Assembly (NCBI GenBank): GCA_027922465.2
Contig: BQMF02000013.1
Span: 1,488,001 to 1,552,000 of the forward strand
Reading direction: 5' to 3'
Source: Turritopsis dohrnii
Taxonomy: Eukaryota > Cnidaria > Hydrozoa > Anthoathecata > Oceaniidae
DNA: 64,000 bases
A program made the position numbers and the translations under genes. The notes below the pieces were generated by a model, which was given only the letters and a program-made list of their open reading frames with translations, was not told where the DNA came from and made no database searches. Position 1 is the stretch's first letter. Each line of letters starts with the position of its first letter. Below are positions 54,101-64,000 of the stretch, piece after piece.

Positions 54101-57100
54101 AGTTATTTCAAAAAATCGTCATGCTGCTTTACAAAAGTAAGCAAGTCTTCTTTTTTCATTTTTACTATTACCAAAAAACCGTTTCACTTCAGTTAGCCTA
54201 TGTTATTGACTGTCAAATATCACATTGAAAATTACAGCACTGTTATTATTCATTGCATTAGTTGAAATTTTTCAAAGAAAACATTCTTTCGATGACCCAG
54301 TCGGTGTTGCCACTCTTCCGCCCCTGGCCGGAACCTCCGGCCGCTGAGGTATTTTAGCTTATTCCTTCTGGCCTTCATGGACTTCTGATAATTTTTTATG
54401 TAGAGACCGGAGCACATGATTAAGTTCACAAGAAAACTTGTGAAAGAAGTTGGTATAGATCGCCTAAGCAAAATAAATCCCGAGTTTCATTAAGTATCTA
54501 CTTCTTTTCTGCTTTATAGTGGCGGCTAAAGTCCGATGAAGATTAAATGATTAAAAAAGAAAGTCCCTGCGAACAAGCTAATTCCATTCGCCTCTTAAAA
54601 CGGTGTAGCTTGACCGTTCTTACTTCTTGCTATCTGCACATTTACGTTTTGCTTGGGAAATTTTAATTTTAATTTTAATTCAGTGGAGTCGAGCTAGTTG
54701 ATTAGGACCCTGAGTACAAGGATTCGAATGATTTCAGGATCTGTTCACATGAACTCATAAGAAAGCGAACGGTTAAAAGCAGCGAGAGGAACGAAGAAGT
54801 GGTGTCCAAGATGGCGTTTTCCAGCGATCTGGAGACCCTAAAATCCAAAAGCCACTAAACTAAGCAAATTACATCCGGCCAGATAAGAAAACAACAACAG
54901 TGGCAACACTGCCCAGTTAGCCTATGTTATTGGCTGTCAAATATCACATTGAAAATTACAGTACTGTTATATCGATTGCATTAGTTGAAATTTTTCAAAG
55001 AAAGCATTCTTTTGATGACCCTGAAAGGAGGTCACATTTCTAGCTTCCTTCCCCCTTTCTAATTTTCTCCTTCTCTTTGTTTGATTTTCTTTATTCTTGA
55101 CCACTTACACACTATACGTAAAATCATTTGAATCCCATATCATATGTTACTTCCCTGGCTGTCATTTAAAGTTGCACTGAACATCATATATTATGCCCTA
55201 TAGTCCATAGATACGTTGAATGACTTGTCTTTTTAGCAGAATTCCGAACTCCCTCTAATGACACCACAGTAGAATCTAGACATATTGAAAACCTCTCGAT
55301 ATGGTTATAGTTATGGTTTGTTATATCGAGTTGCAACTACAGTTTCAGAGGGCAACAACAGTTTCCGTACTTCCTCTAAACAGCGCTCGGATGCTTTTGC
55401 AAATCTACAGTATTATTTTACAGAATTAAGGGTTACAGAATAAGAGGAAATATTAGTGCCTTTTATGTTGCAGGCACTTCCGTGAGAAAAAACTCGCGTG
55501 CGGTACTTTTACTGATTTGCGCGTGCGATTTTAATGTCCATGAAATAGTATTTTTCTTAACTCTACAGCGCTTAATCAGACGAAGTTCTTGGGGTGCTCA
55601 GAGTGAATTATACAGTTGAATTTAGCTTACTCAGCACATTCAATGAATTTGTTTACTATGAGTGAAGTTTCGGGGATACGATTTAACTAGCGAACCCCAA
55701 ACACTAGGGACTGATTGCCGTTTATCTTTGCACTTCACAAAATAAATTTAAAGTTAAGTGTCCTGTATAAAAATATGATAACAATGCTTGTGGTGAGATA
55801 TTAAAGAAAAACCAAAAACGAAAGATTAACGATGTTCAACTGAATGAAGAAGAAGAAAATGACTCTTGTGTGTTCTAGTAATCCACCGTACAGATTATAC
55901 AGTTATTATTTTTTTGTTAATAATAAAGTTCTTTACAAAACCAATGAAAATGTGCCTAAAATAAGTAAGCAACACATTACCCGTTAATCTATTTAAATTC
56001 CTTTCAAAAACTTTGACGTCATTGTAATGGCCAGCTGAAATCTCATAATCTCATAATAACAAACGTCTTAGAAGAGTTTCACTGACCAAACATTTTATTA
56101 GGCATTTTATTGAAATTACATCACAGAAAGGGTGGCCATTTACTTACTTAAATGCGGTTTTCCACTAGACGAAGAATATCGATGCGGAAAGATTTTCTGC
56201 AATTTGATTTGCGCAGTAATATTCTCTCGGTTTGGTGAACCAATGAGATTGCAAAGAAATTTTTCAACGCAACATTATTCGCCTAGTAGAAAACCACCTT
56301 AATGTTACTCGCGTGCGAAGCACGACTACCTACGTAAGATAAGAAAATTATAAATTAAAAAGAGGAATTGTTAAATCATAAAAATAAGTTAAAGGACAAC
56401 CACAAGGAATAACTTTTCAGCACATGAACCCTAACAAATAATAATGAAAAAATGACAAGTGCTGTATCAAGTTTTGCGCGTGTGACATATCACACGCGCA
56501 AATTTTTTTACGTGCTATCGCACGCGTCTCATGGAAGTGCCTGATGTTGCAAAATTTACAGACCAATAGATTATTTTGTTGGAGTAAGTGTTTTTAGTTG
56601 ACATTTCCGAAATCCGGCCACACGGATTTTTACAATTAAAAGTGGAGATGTGTTGTTGAAGACGAGCTTTTTAGCTTCATTTTTAACTCCTTACCGAACG
56701 TCTTACTCTCAAAATTAAGACAGAATATCCAAACTTGTTATAGTTTTTTTTTTCATGGTTATGTAAAGTTTGACTTCAGGCAACACCAAAAATCCACATT
56801 AATACCTTTACAAATTTGTGTGGTCAGGTGATGACTACGTTAAGCCTACAGTAAAGTATAGTGCGTTCACTCTAACTTGGATAATCGTTAATGATTTTTA
56901 TCAGACATGTTAAAGTAATGAAACAGAACGCTTATTAAAAGTTTAAAAATTCTTTTTCTACCCTTATCAAGACAAAAGACAATCAATGACTTTTAAGTGT
57001 TGTGGGAATTGACGCTCAATTTCCACCAGATCGTGCAAAAGGACATTATCCAAGTTAGAGTGAACGCACTATATAAAGTGGAAGCTTATTCATGTTAGCC

Positions 57101-57285
57101 CACGACCGAATTAACATTGTCTTAATGTTTTAGCGGACGTGGTTGGCGAGGATGCCATAATCACTTGGTACAAGTCCGCACATTCAGCGAAAGGGAAGAG
57201 CGTGTTTCTGGCGCAGATGGAGAAGATGGTGACTTGGCTTCAAAATGCCGAAGAAGAATCGAGTGAAGAAGAAGATGAAGAATGA
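51125..57285 (+). CDS. BZW1: eIF5-mimic protein (BZW/5MP), nine exons
   Basis: Exons: 51125-51185, 51268-51350, 51597-51854, 51936-52181, 52376-52462, 52574-52657, 52876-52941, 53917-54136, 57134-57285. All junctions are GT-AG and in phase; the total is 418 residues, matching human BZW1/2 (419). The protein competes with eIF5 for eIF2/eIF3 and raises start-codon stringency in the cytoplasm. Recognisable parts: [20 protein letters not shown] and [20 protein letters not shown] at the N-terminus, a MIF4G-like helical middle, and the C-terminal W2 domain (about 250-415: [52 protein letters not shown]) ending in acidic [11 protein letters not shown] (AA-box 2). BZW1 and BZW2 cannot be told apart here. 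Introns 7 and 8 hold transposons. Confidence 0.96.
52955..53075 (+). repeat. H-family hairpin repeat in BZW intron 7
   Basis: AATCACTGCGAAAGAG and the inverted TTTTTCACAGTGATTTTT flank TTTCAATGAAAATGCTC. It is the same family as at 40.85, 58.03, 60.31 and 61.72 kb. It lies about 15 bp after the intron 7 donor. Confidence 0.7.
53114..53880. mobile_element. Fold-back element in BZW intron 7
   Basis: TGTATGAAGTTAATTCG at the left and CGAATTAACTTCATACA at the right are perfect inverses. The match goes on for about 70 bp (CGCCAAAATCTCGTTT, TCAAGTCGTCGAGTCG, TTTTAGATGTT). Inside, the AAGTCGTCGAGTCGTTTT motif and AAACGCCTCAAAT-like units are repeated. The 767-bp element carries no gene; frames at 52949-53170 and 53101-53361 are chance. 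Confidence 0.85.
54193..55022. mobile_element. Insert between 110-bp direct repeats in BZW intron 8
   Basis: GTTAGCCTATGTTATTG...TTCGATGACCC at 54193-54300 recurs at 54917-55021 with few differences. The 615 bp between them end in inverted GTGTTGCCACT (54303) and AGTGGCAACAC (54898). This could be a MITE within a tandemly duplicated flank. A minus frame at 54250-54471 has no family resemblance. Confidence 0.55.
55471..56543. mobile_element. hAT-like MITE in BZW intron 8
   Basis: CAGGCACTTCCGTGAGA at the left and TCTCATGGAAGTGCCTG at the right are inverted repeats, and ATGTTG is duplicated on both sides (55465-55470, 56544-56549). GCGTGCG and GCGCGTG motifs are repeated inside both ends. CAGG-type termini suggest hAT, but the visible duplication is 6 bp and not 8. 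It encodes no transposase and hosts a nested MITE at 56152. Confidence 0.75.
56152..56298. mobile_element. Nested TTAA-flanked MITE
   Basis: The termini GCGGTTTTCCACTAGACG (left) and CGCCTAGTAGAAAACCACC (right) are inverted, and TTAA flanks both ends (56148-56151, 56299-56302). TTAA duplication fits piggyBac- or Kolobok-type elements. It is inserted in the hAT-like MITE, so it is the younger of the two. Confidence 0.8.
56859..57071. mobile_element. TA-flanked MITE just upstream of BZW exon 9
   Basis: TAGTGCGTTCACTCTAACTT at the left and AAGTTAGAGTGAACGCACTA at the right are perfect inverses; TA flanks both sides. At 213 bp it is a Tc1/mariner-type MITE. It ends 62 bp before the exon 9 acceptor. 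Confidence 0.85.
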
Positions 57286-57322
57286 AACGAATGGTGCGAG
57301 CTTTGAAGAAGTACGCGAAAAA

Positions 57323-57352
57323 AATAAAAAATAAAAATAAAAATCGTTCATG
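57323..57352 (+). terminator. Likely polyadenylation signal of BZW
   Basis: Three AATAAA hexamers occur close together, about 38-65 bp after the BZW stop codon, followed by a T-rich stretch. This is the expected position for 3'-end formation of a short 3' UTR. Confidence 0.5.
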
Positions 57353-58759
57353 TTTTTACTCAAAGATTTCTTGACTTTCATTTTTCTCTCATATATATTT
57401 TTATTTAAATAATTGAAATTTGTATGAGCTTATATACATATAAGACATGGGACCATATTGCTTTTTTACCACGCATTCTTGTCTTTTTTGTTACCCAGTT
57501 TTTTTCAATCTAAGTACGAACCCCGGCTTTCTTGCTTTTTTGATATGCGAACGGTGTGGAGAAGGTTGTCACCAATTAAATGAGTTTATGCCTTCATTAT
57601 CAAAAAGAGGGAAATGGCCCTAAGTATGAGATGGATATTGCATGATAATTCTTTCAGTGAGAAGTAACTTGAGATGAAATTCTACTACACCAGGGACGTT
57701 TTTTGGACATTTGACGTTTATATTTCCTCAATTATGCAAATTCTGATGAAAGCGATTTCTATTGTTTCTTTTGATATGTTATCGAGGCTTGTGATCAACA
57801 ATTCTGACGTTTCTTGCGCGACTAAACCTTATCCTAGCCCTATATTGAGTGGATGGGGCTAAACCTATTGCCATGTACACTCAATAAAATAACATTTTGG
57901 AAACAAGTTTTTCCAACTGCGTTTTAAACTTCTGCAGTCGTGATACCCGATCACCATAATGAATCGTATGGAAACGTGTAGTTAGGAATACTTTTGTTCG
58001 CAATCTGTGGTGGAGGGTGTGGCGAATTAACCCAGCGGGTAATCTCGTCAAAAAGTCACTTTGATGAAGAGCATTTTCATTGAAATAGTTCATGTACTTC
58101 TATAGAAATACACTCCTTCGCAGAGCTTTCAACAAATTTCTCAAACTTTCCCAAAACCCCAGTGTTTGCAGTCAGCTGATGGCTTCTCATGGACCTACCG
58201 ATGCAGGACATTTAAAAAAGGGTATCGGATCGGAAAATCGGGATATGGGTTAAGTCGTATTTCTATGGTTAAGTCTGTATTGCACCAATTCTCTTCCTCT
58301 TTAATCATATGCTTGCGCGATTTCGAAGAAAGCAATGCAAAGACAGAAAAGAATCCTGGCATACGCCCTTCATAAAATCCTGACATACGCCCTTCATAAA
58401 AACTACTTAGTCGTAAAAACATCATAACATCAAATACATTTTCTCCAAAAATAAAACAGTTATGAATTTCTTAAAAGAGAGAGCTGTGCTTTGTTGGTCT
58501 TGTTTTAAAAATGCCGAATTCATCGAATACACAATCTTTTAATAAGATGACCATCCCGTCATAGAAACCAGGGCAAATATCCAGCCTAAATATGGCAAAT
58601 ATATATATATATATAAAATGAAAATGAAGTTATAAGTCTCTGTGGAGAATATTCTGGTTTACGAAACACTCGCCCACGCTGTCCTTTATGATCAAGTTTC
58701 CTTAAACTTGTGAACCATAATGTTCAGATCGACTGTAATTAAACTTGCGTGTAGATACT
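57353..58759. other. Convergent intergenic region
   Basis: It lies between the 3' ends of BZW (plus) and the aquaporin (minus). It contains one H-family hairpin repeat (58025-58130), two ACGCCCTTCATAAAA repeats near 58362-58400 and an ATATATAT tract near 58600. No gene is supported; the short frames at 57674-57862 and 58166-58425 have no family resemblance. Confidence 0.5.
58025..58130 (-). repeat. H-family hairpin repeat, downstream of both genes
   Basis: AAAAGTCACTTTGATGAAG and ACACTCCTTCGCAGAGC flank TTGAAATAGTTCATG and TTCTATAGAAAT. It is the same family as the copies near GRPEL1 and inside BZW and the aquaporin gene. Confidence 0.7.
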
Positions 58760-61246
58760 TCAAGCGCTTTCATTTGACTTTGTTTGACTCAACTCGTATC
58801 TTTCCTTTGCTCCACCGTCATCGTCATCATCAACGTAGAAGATGAATGTATAGATAACCGCCGCCAAGAATCCACCTAGCATTGGACCAACCCAATAAAT
58901 CTATATAAAAAATATATTTTCATCATGTCATGTTCAACTGAGGACACTTATACACACTTTTGTCTTGATCATTATTAGTGTCCAGCCAAAACTTTGGTAT
59001 TTTGTCTGGTTTACGCGAGCAAAACACTGCTACGGATAGCCGCTATCCGTATATCGAAAAGGCAAGAGACCCTGGGTTCGAGGTTGGAAGCCATGATAAA
59101 ATTGGTTACCCAATGGTCTTTCCATTCGTTCATGACAACAGATGGACCAAATGATCGAGCAGGGTTAATGCCACACCCAGTATACGGTATCTAAATAGAA
59201 AGCCGAACAAAACACCAGTAATAATAATTACTATGAGCATGATGTGGTGCCAAATGTTACGGGACCGAGTACAAAATTCTACTCACCAAGCAAACATGAC
59301 AGACTAGAATAACAATACCAATTCCTAGTGTTGTACCGTAAGGTTCAACATTCTTTTTCGGATCCGTGATGGAGAACACAAAAAAGACCAACAAAAAAGT
59401 GAATAAAAGCTCTAAACCAAAACCTTGACCAGCGGTAACGCCCGACGTTGGCGTTGTAACGCCTAGAGTTTTTCTAATATCGGATGGCGTGGCTGCATAC
59501 GTGAGGGCAGATCCAACAATACCTGAAAAACGTATCAGAAGGCGTTTAATTACCTGGTATACAAACCTTTTTTCTGCAGAGTTTCGAATGTTAATAACTA
59601 TGACGTCATAAATAATTTTCCTCGAGGGTAACTTCACCTTTTGTTAATGATACAAACGTCACTATCATACAAATACAAATTCAATTAGGTAAGGTATTTA
59701 CAAAATGTCTTTACCGGTGATTTCAGGCAGTTTGTTGTTCAAATTAAAAACACCAAATTACTATTAAAAGTTCAAAATTGAGAAAGAACGAATCGGCATT
59801 TTCAGTTTATAAATACATTATGAATAAAAGTTATCAAAGTGAGAATGATAGTTGAAACAATTTCTATGAATGTCAATCTAATGACCTGTACTTATGAAAA
59901 CTCTTACATTCTTTAGTAAAAGTATTGACGATGTCTAATAGCAGGGCAATTGATTTATATTAGACAAGGCGAAAGTTCGTCCGTATAAACTACCTCTGAC
60001 CAACACAAAAACCGAGGTTCGTATGCGTGCAAACAGCTTTCTATGATTCAGAAGAAGATGCTAGTCGAACTGGCCTGGTATCTAGGTGGCGCTTTGAACC
60101 TCTGTGGCAAAATAGAAGTACGAAAAGTATATAAAAGTGTATTTCTATGGTGGCAATCAAAGGGAGAACTTGCAACGTAATTGGAATTGTTTATCAAACA
60201 CAAATGGCAAGTGTGCAAAGAAAGTGGCAAAAATAAGCCATTTTGTCGACAATATTTTCTTTCGACAAAGTTTTGGCTGCTTTTCATTCTTTATACCTCT
60301 CATACACAGTGGGCAAATTTGTTGAAAAATCACTGCGAAGGAGTGAATTTTTATAGAAATACACACGCTATGTCAATAAAAATGCTCTTCAGCACAGTTG
60401 ACTTTTAGTGAGGATTTTGTCCAATGTATGGTGAGAATACGATGACTATTCCACAAACAGTATTTAAGGATTTCAACAGTTTTCATTGAGAGAACGTATG
60501 AATTGATGAATAAAACAGAAACCCATACAATACAATTATCTTCTTAATAACGTTAATTCTTACTCTGATTATGACAATGGCTTTTTTTAAAAAATTCTGG
60601 TTTACAATTATTTTCAAATTAGGTTAAAGGATTAGACATTTTCAAGCAACTTTAGAGGAGATCACGTCGAAATTAGTGAAACATTGTCTCCAAAAAATAG
60701 TCGGTTATAAAATGCAAACATTATCCAACTTGAACAGTCGGCTAAGACACAAAAAAACTTTTAGGTTAGTGGCATAACAGGAACGTAAAATAATCAAAGC
60801 TTTTGCACAAACTTCCATAAATATGTTTTTAAGAAGAAAAACGACAAATAAATTAAAATGTAAAGACGAAAAAGTTATAACTGATATTAAGTAAGTCTTG
60901 CTTAAAAAAATTTAGGGCAAAAAAGCTAATTACCTCCAATACATTGAGCCACTATGTAAAGTAGACCCTTGATAACGGAGATTCGTCCACCAAATATCAT
61001 CCCCAAGGAAACAGCTGGATTCAAATGGCCACCGCTCACATGACCAAATGCTTGAGCAAGCGAAGCTATGGCTAAACCAATGCCTATACCGATCTCTACA
61101 TTGTTTGCAGATCTGTCTGGGCTTCCCCAATCCAATGCAACCGTTGTGACGCACAGCAAGAAGAACACACAACCAAAAAACTCCGCCGCGACGGCTCTCC
61201 AGAAATTAACCGTTGTTATTTCGCCGAAACCCAGTTCAATCTTCAT
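58760..61246 (-). CDS. AQP: Aquaporin (classical water-channel type), four exons
   Basis: Exons in transcript order: 60934-61246, 59287-59522, 59110-59190, 58760-58900; all GT-AG and in phase, 256 residues. It is a six-helix plasma-membrane channel. Both NPA boxes are present: [10 protein letters not shown] (N76) and [12 protein letters not shown] (N192). Selectivity-filter positions, in human AQP1 numbering with which this protein aligns without net gap there, are I56, H180, C189 and R195; H180, C189 and R195 fit a water-selective filter, while I56 replaces the usual Phe. The first helix starts at [16 protein letters not shown]. The cytosolic tail has [20 protein letters not shown] 61246 is the first in frame with the family start. 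Intron 1 (1.4 kb) has an H-family hairpin. Confidence 0.96.
60300..60412 (+). repeat. H-family hairpin repeat in aquaporin intron 1
   Basis: AAAATCACTGCGAAGGAG and the partly inverted GCTCTTCAGCACAGTTGAC enclose TTTTTATAGAAATACAC. It closely matches the BZW intron 7 copy in the same orientation. Confidence 0.7.
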
Positions 61247-61714
61247 GTTGCTTGCCTCCAACGAATTTCTCAACGTATAAACACGATGAAAGAAAGAGTG
61301 TTTAATTGAGTAGGGAGTCACACAGGAGATGAATTTAAAAAAACAAAAACCTTAATAAGAGATTACTTGTCATTAGCGTGTTTTGCTTCATTGAATTTAT
61401 TAGATATTGTCTCCATTAACAATAAAACCACATCCTCGCCCATCCCAACATCATTTGTTTAAAGGGCGCCATATCAACAGTATCTTACGACGGTTTTTAC
61501 GTATGTCTGACATTAAGACATTGTTTCGTTTAAGAAATGATGGTATAACTGTTGCTAAGAAAACAACAGACCGTTACCAAGGCGTACAAAACCCTAGTAG
61601 GCAGCAGTATATTGCAATCGGTTCAACTGTCCTAACAGCAGTGGAATTCCGATAACTCGAATCCTGGGATAACTCGAACTTTGAGAGGCTTGAACTGTTT
61701 AACCTAGTGGGGGA

Positions 61715-61818
61715 GATCGTTAAAAAGTCACTGCAACGAAGAGCATTTTTATCGAAATAGTGTCCATACCTGTAGAAATATACTTTTTCGAAGTAGTTTC
61801 TCAACAAATTTATCAACT
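61715..61818 (-). repeat. H-family hairpin repeat upstream of the aquaporin gene
   Basis: AAAAAGTCACTGCAACGAAG and ACTTTTTCGAAGTAGTTT enclose ATCGAAATAGTGTCC and CTGTAGAAATA. It lies about 470 bp upstream of the aquaporin start codon. Confidence 0.65.
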
Positions 61819-62397
61819 GAGAGTTATTTCCTTCAACATTGACTACTTCTTTGTACTGGTTTATTTTGCGAAGCAATATAAAAGGACTGGGCTGTAGTTT
61901 GCAATTATCATACCGAAATGAGGGAACTGATTTTATTTATTTATTTATTTATTTTGCAGTTAACATTCCAATCGTATAATTTTCGATTGGAAATCGTTGT
62001 GTTTAATATGAGGTTACCAAGGAAACGCATTTATTATTGATCTGAGATTTAACATGATCGATTGAAAGATGCGTATTAAAAATTTGCAAATAGATTAAAA
62101 ATAATTATAGTCATTTGTAACTCAGTGATGACGCCCTTCACAAGCAGATGACGTCTTTTGGTCAGATGAAGCCAAACTGATCGTGACCTTTTCTACCATC
62201 TTTCGCCAAGTCTACATTTTACAATGGTTAAAAAATCTTTGTTTGATTCACTTAAACAAATGATTTATTTCAGGGCCGTTTGACAACGGATTGTTTACAC
62301 TTCATTGAAGACAAGTTCAATTAACATTTTTTTCGTTAACTAAAGAAGATAATTAAAATTTTCAATACATTTCCTAATCGCAACTAAAACCTAAGCT
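61819..62397. other. No feature recognised
   Basis: AT-rich; a TTTATTTATTTATTTATT tract lies at about 61931. No gene is supported. Confidence 0.4.
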
Positions 62398-62399
62398 TA

Positions 62400-63336
62400 T
62401 ACAGTGTGTCCACGAGAAAGTGGGCACCTTGTTTAAAACACAAATAACTTTTCGAGTTTTTAACAATACAATGCGGTTTTTATACCGTTGGAAAGAGGCT
62501 TTTTTGAGCTTTCCAAAAACATAAGTTGTTATTTATAAAAACTTTTATTTTAAAAAATATTAAGTATTTTTTGTTTCGATACGCTTGTTAATTTTGTAAT
62601 GATCAATAAAACAGACTTTTAACGAGCAATTAACCTTTTGTTTCGTTGAAACAACCACTGTTGTTGGTGTTGTGCTAATTTTGTCACGAAATTTTTTGAA
62701 AAGACACAAACCTTTTCTCATTGTGTAAACTTACCTTAAATTTTTTATTATGATTTAATAATTTCATATTCCCAAGCATTTCCAAAACCTTTATAAGCGA
62801 GAAAACAAACTTTTATGAAATTCATTCAATTATGCAGTTAACAGTCCAGCAGTGAACTTTCGTGGTAAAAAAAGTTTCATGAGACGAAAAGTTATGTAGC
62901 TGTTATTCAGGCTTTTAGACAGCAGTTTCTGGGTAGAAATCCCCCATCAAAAAGCACGATTCAAAGTTTTTAAAAGTTTGTAAAAAGTTTTAGAAATGAA
63001 AGTTTCAAGTTTCAAGCTTGTAAAAACGTAAAGTTTTCCTTATGTAAACGCAGCTTTATTACAATATTTTAGCTTTATATGATTTCCCATGCTACTCGAG
63101 TCGTTAACATCTATTCAAACAAGCGTTAATTGATCGTTATTGATTTAATGTCATGGTTTCATGGTAAAATCGATTATATTTCCCGAAAAATTGGTTTTTC
63201 TGTGAAAAGGGTCATATATTTAGAAAGAGCAAAACATTTTCTTTCTGTTAATATAAAAATTGAAAAAAACAAGCACGAAAAACAAAAGATATGCTTATTA
63301 AAAGTTAGGTGCCCACTTTCTGGTGGACACACTGTA
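62400..63336. mobile_element. Mariner-like element, non-autonomous, TA-flanked
   Basis: TACAGTGTGTCCACGAGAAA at the left and the right end, TACAGTGTGTCCACCAGAAA in reverse complement, are inverted repeats of at least 30 bp with one mismatch, both continuing GTGGGCACCT. TA flanks both sides. At 937 bp it is shorter than a complete mariner-type element (about 1.3 kb), and stops interrupt all long frames. A transposase scrap lies inside at 62899. Confidence 0.85.
62899..62973 (+). pseudogene. Scrap of a mariner-like transposase helix-turn-helix
   Basis: The reading AVIQAFRQQFLGRNPPSKST, then IQSF, resembles the first helix-turn-helix of arthropod-type mariner-like transposases (the F....GR.PPS..TI pattern). 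Stops occur just before and soon after it. No catalytic region is preserved. Confidence 0.5.
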
Positions 63337-63359
63337 TATTGTGCCAACGTGACTTCTTG

Positions 63360-63437
63360 TTATTGCCCCCGCAGCGAGCGTAAGCGAGCGAGGAGGCATA
63401 GTAGTTTCACGAGATAGGCGAATGTCAGTTTCCGATT

Positions 63438-63472
<35 letters not shown>

Positions 63473-63480
63473 CCAACTTT
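63360..63480. repeat. GCGAGCG hairpin-like motif and (TCA)n microsatellite
   Basis: CGCAGCGAGCGTAAGCGAGC at about 63369 has direct GCGAGCG repeats in a locally GC-rich patch. Nine or so TCA repeats follow at about 63444-63470. Neither is coding. Confidence 0.55.
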
Positions 63481-64000
63481 CGTGTTGACGTTACACGGTG
63501 GAATGCAATTATTAGCTGACTTTGCTTTTTTTCCGTTTCAAAGCATGGTACTGTAAGTGGGAAAGACAGAATGTTTTTTCGTATCTCTTTCCTAATTTAT
63601 TATTGTATTATACTATGTTATTTAGGAAGATCGTATGCTAAAATTGCTTAGATATTTTTCGTGTTACTTTTGTGTTGTTTTAGTGAAGTGAACGACAAGG
63701 ATTTTGAAGCACAGCTTGAAATCTGAAATTTTGCCAACCATACATTTTATTTTTGTATATATATGTTTTAGCTCTAAATATTTCATTCAATAAACTTTGT
63801 TCAACGCACTAATTTTTGGCAAAGATTTTAATTGGATTTCTGTGTATGCAAGAAAGCTATATTACAAATTGTCTTTCTTCGTGTTTTTCTATTTTAACTG
63901 TCCACCTCGCGCCAAACCTAATCATACTAGTGTTTGATCATGATCAGTAAAAGCTTTTTACATTTTCTTGTTGTTTTTTTTTATAAACATTGGCTACTTT
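63481..64000. other. No gene recognised; decayed L-family terminus
   Basis: At 63828-63925 TTGGATTTCTGTG.ATGCAAGAAAG and AACTGTCCACCTCGCGCCAA form a diverged copy of the L-family terminal core and junction motif. Nothing else is recognised up to the window end. Confidence 0.45.

Noticed and set aside
58985..59100. Possible tRNA or tRNA-derived sequence (GGGTTCGAGG with an upstream stem-like stretch) in aquaporin intron 3
   Set aside because: The B-box-like GGTTCGA is not followed by the expected bases, no A box fits at the right distance and no cloverleaf closes.

Overview
This is eukaryotic DNA: AT-rich, with genes split by short GT-AG introns and dense DNA-transposon relics. The recognisable host genes (mitochondrial GrpE, an eIF5-mimic protein, a PHOSPHO2-type phosphatase, an aquaporin) are animal-like. 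The repeat mix (PIF/Harbinger, Helitron, mariner and hAT-like MITEs, a rve-integrase DNA transposon, a jockey/CR1-like LINE scrap) would fit an early-branching metazoan such as a cnidarian, but the species cannot be fixed from sequence alone.

Layout. 0-14 kb holds no intact gene. It is built from one repeat family (here 'L-family'), about 1.2-1.55 kb per unit, in head-to-tail arrays of both orientations (minus 0.95-6 and 7.7-8.9 kb; plus 9.0-13.5 kb), with hairpin-rich termini and a 483-bp TTA-flanked MITE. 14-21 kb is a mosaic of a second repeat family carrying decayed PIF/Harbinger 5' ends, a broken transposase, a lone SLC30-type zinc-transporter exon and a TA-flanked MITE. 21-31.9 kb is a nested structure: a non-autonomous Helitron was invaded by a 4.25-kb PIF/Harbinger element (transposase plus Myb/SANT-like protein), and about 4.3 kb was then duplicated in tandem, giving two intact transposase genes and two intact Myb-like genes. 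31.9-35.5 kb has two further Helitron pieces and a MADF-containing MITE. 36.5-38.65 kb is a complete 2.16-kb DNA transposon with perfect 6-bp target duplications, a DDE integrase gene on the minus strand and a small three-exon SAM-like gene on the plus strand, bounded by arrays of a palindromic repeat.

Host genes lie in the right-hand part: GRPEL1 (minus, single exon, 40.1-40.8 kb), a PHOSPHO2-like phosphatase (minus, two exons, 41.1-42.2 kb), a gene-poor 9-kb gap with a LINE scrap and MITEs, BZW/5MP (plus, nine exons, 51.1-57.3 kb), and an aquaporin (minus, four exons, 58.8-61.2 kb) convergent with BZW. They serve unrelated housekeeping roles (mitochondrial protein folding, phosphate-ester hydrolysis, start-codon stringency, water transport) and show no operon-like linkage. 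A roughly 100-bp hairpin repeat recurs five times near or inside GRPEL1, BZW and the aquaporin.

The best candidates for novelty are the 36.5-38.65 kb transposon with its SAM-like partner gene, the Helitron/Harbinger/tandem-duplication nest with a head-to-tail Helitron junction, the captured SLC30 exon, and the higher-order L-family arrays.
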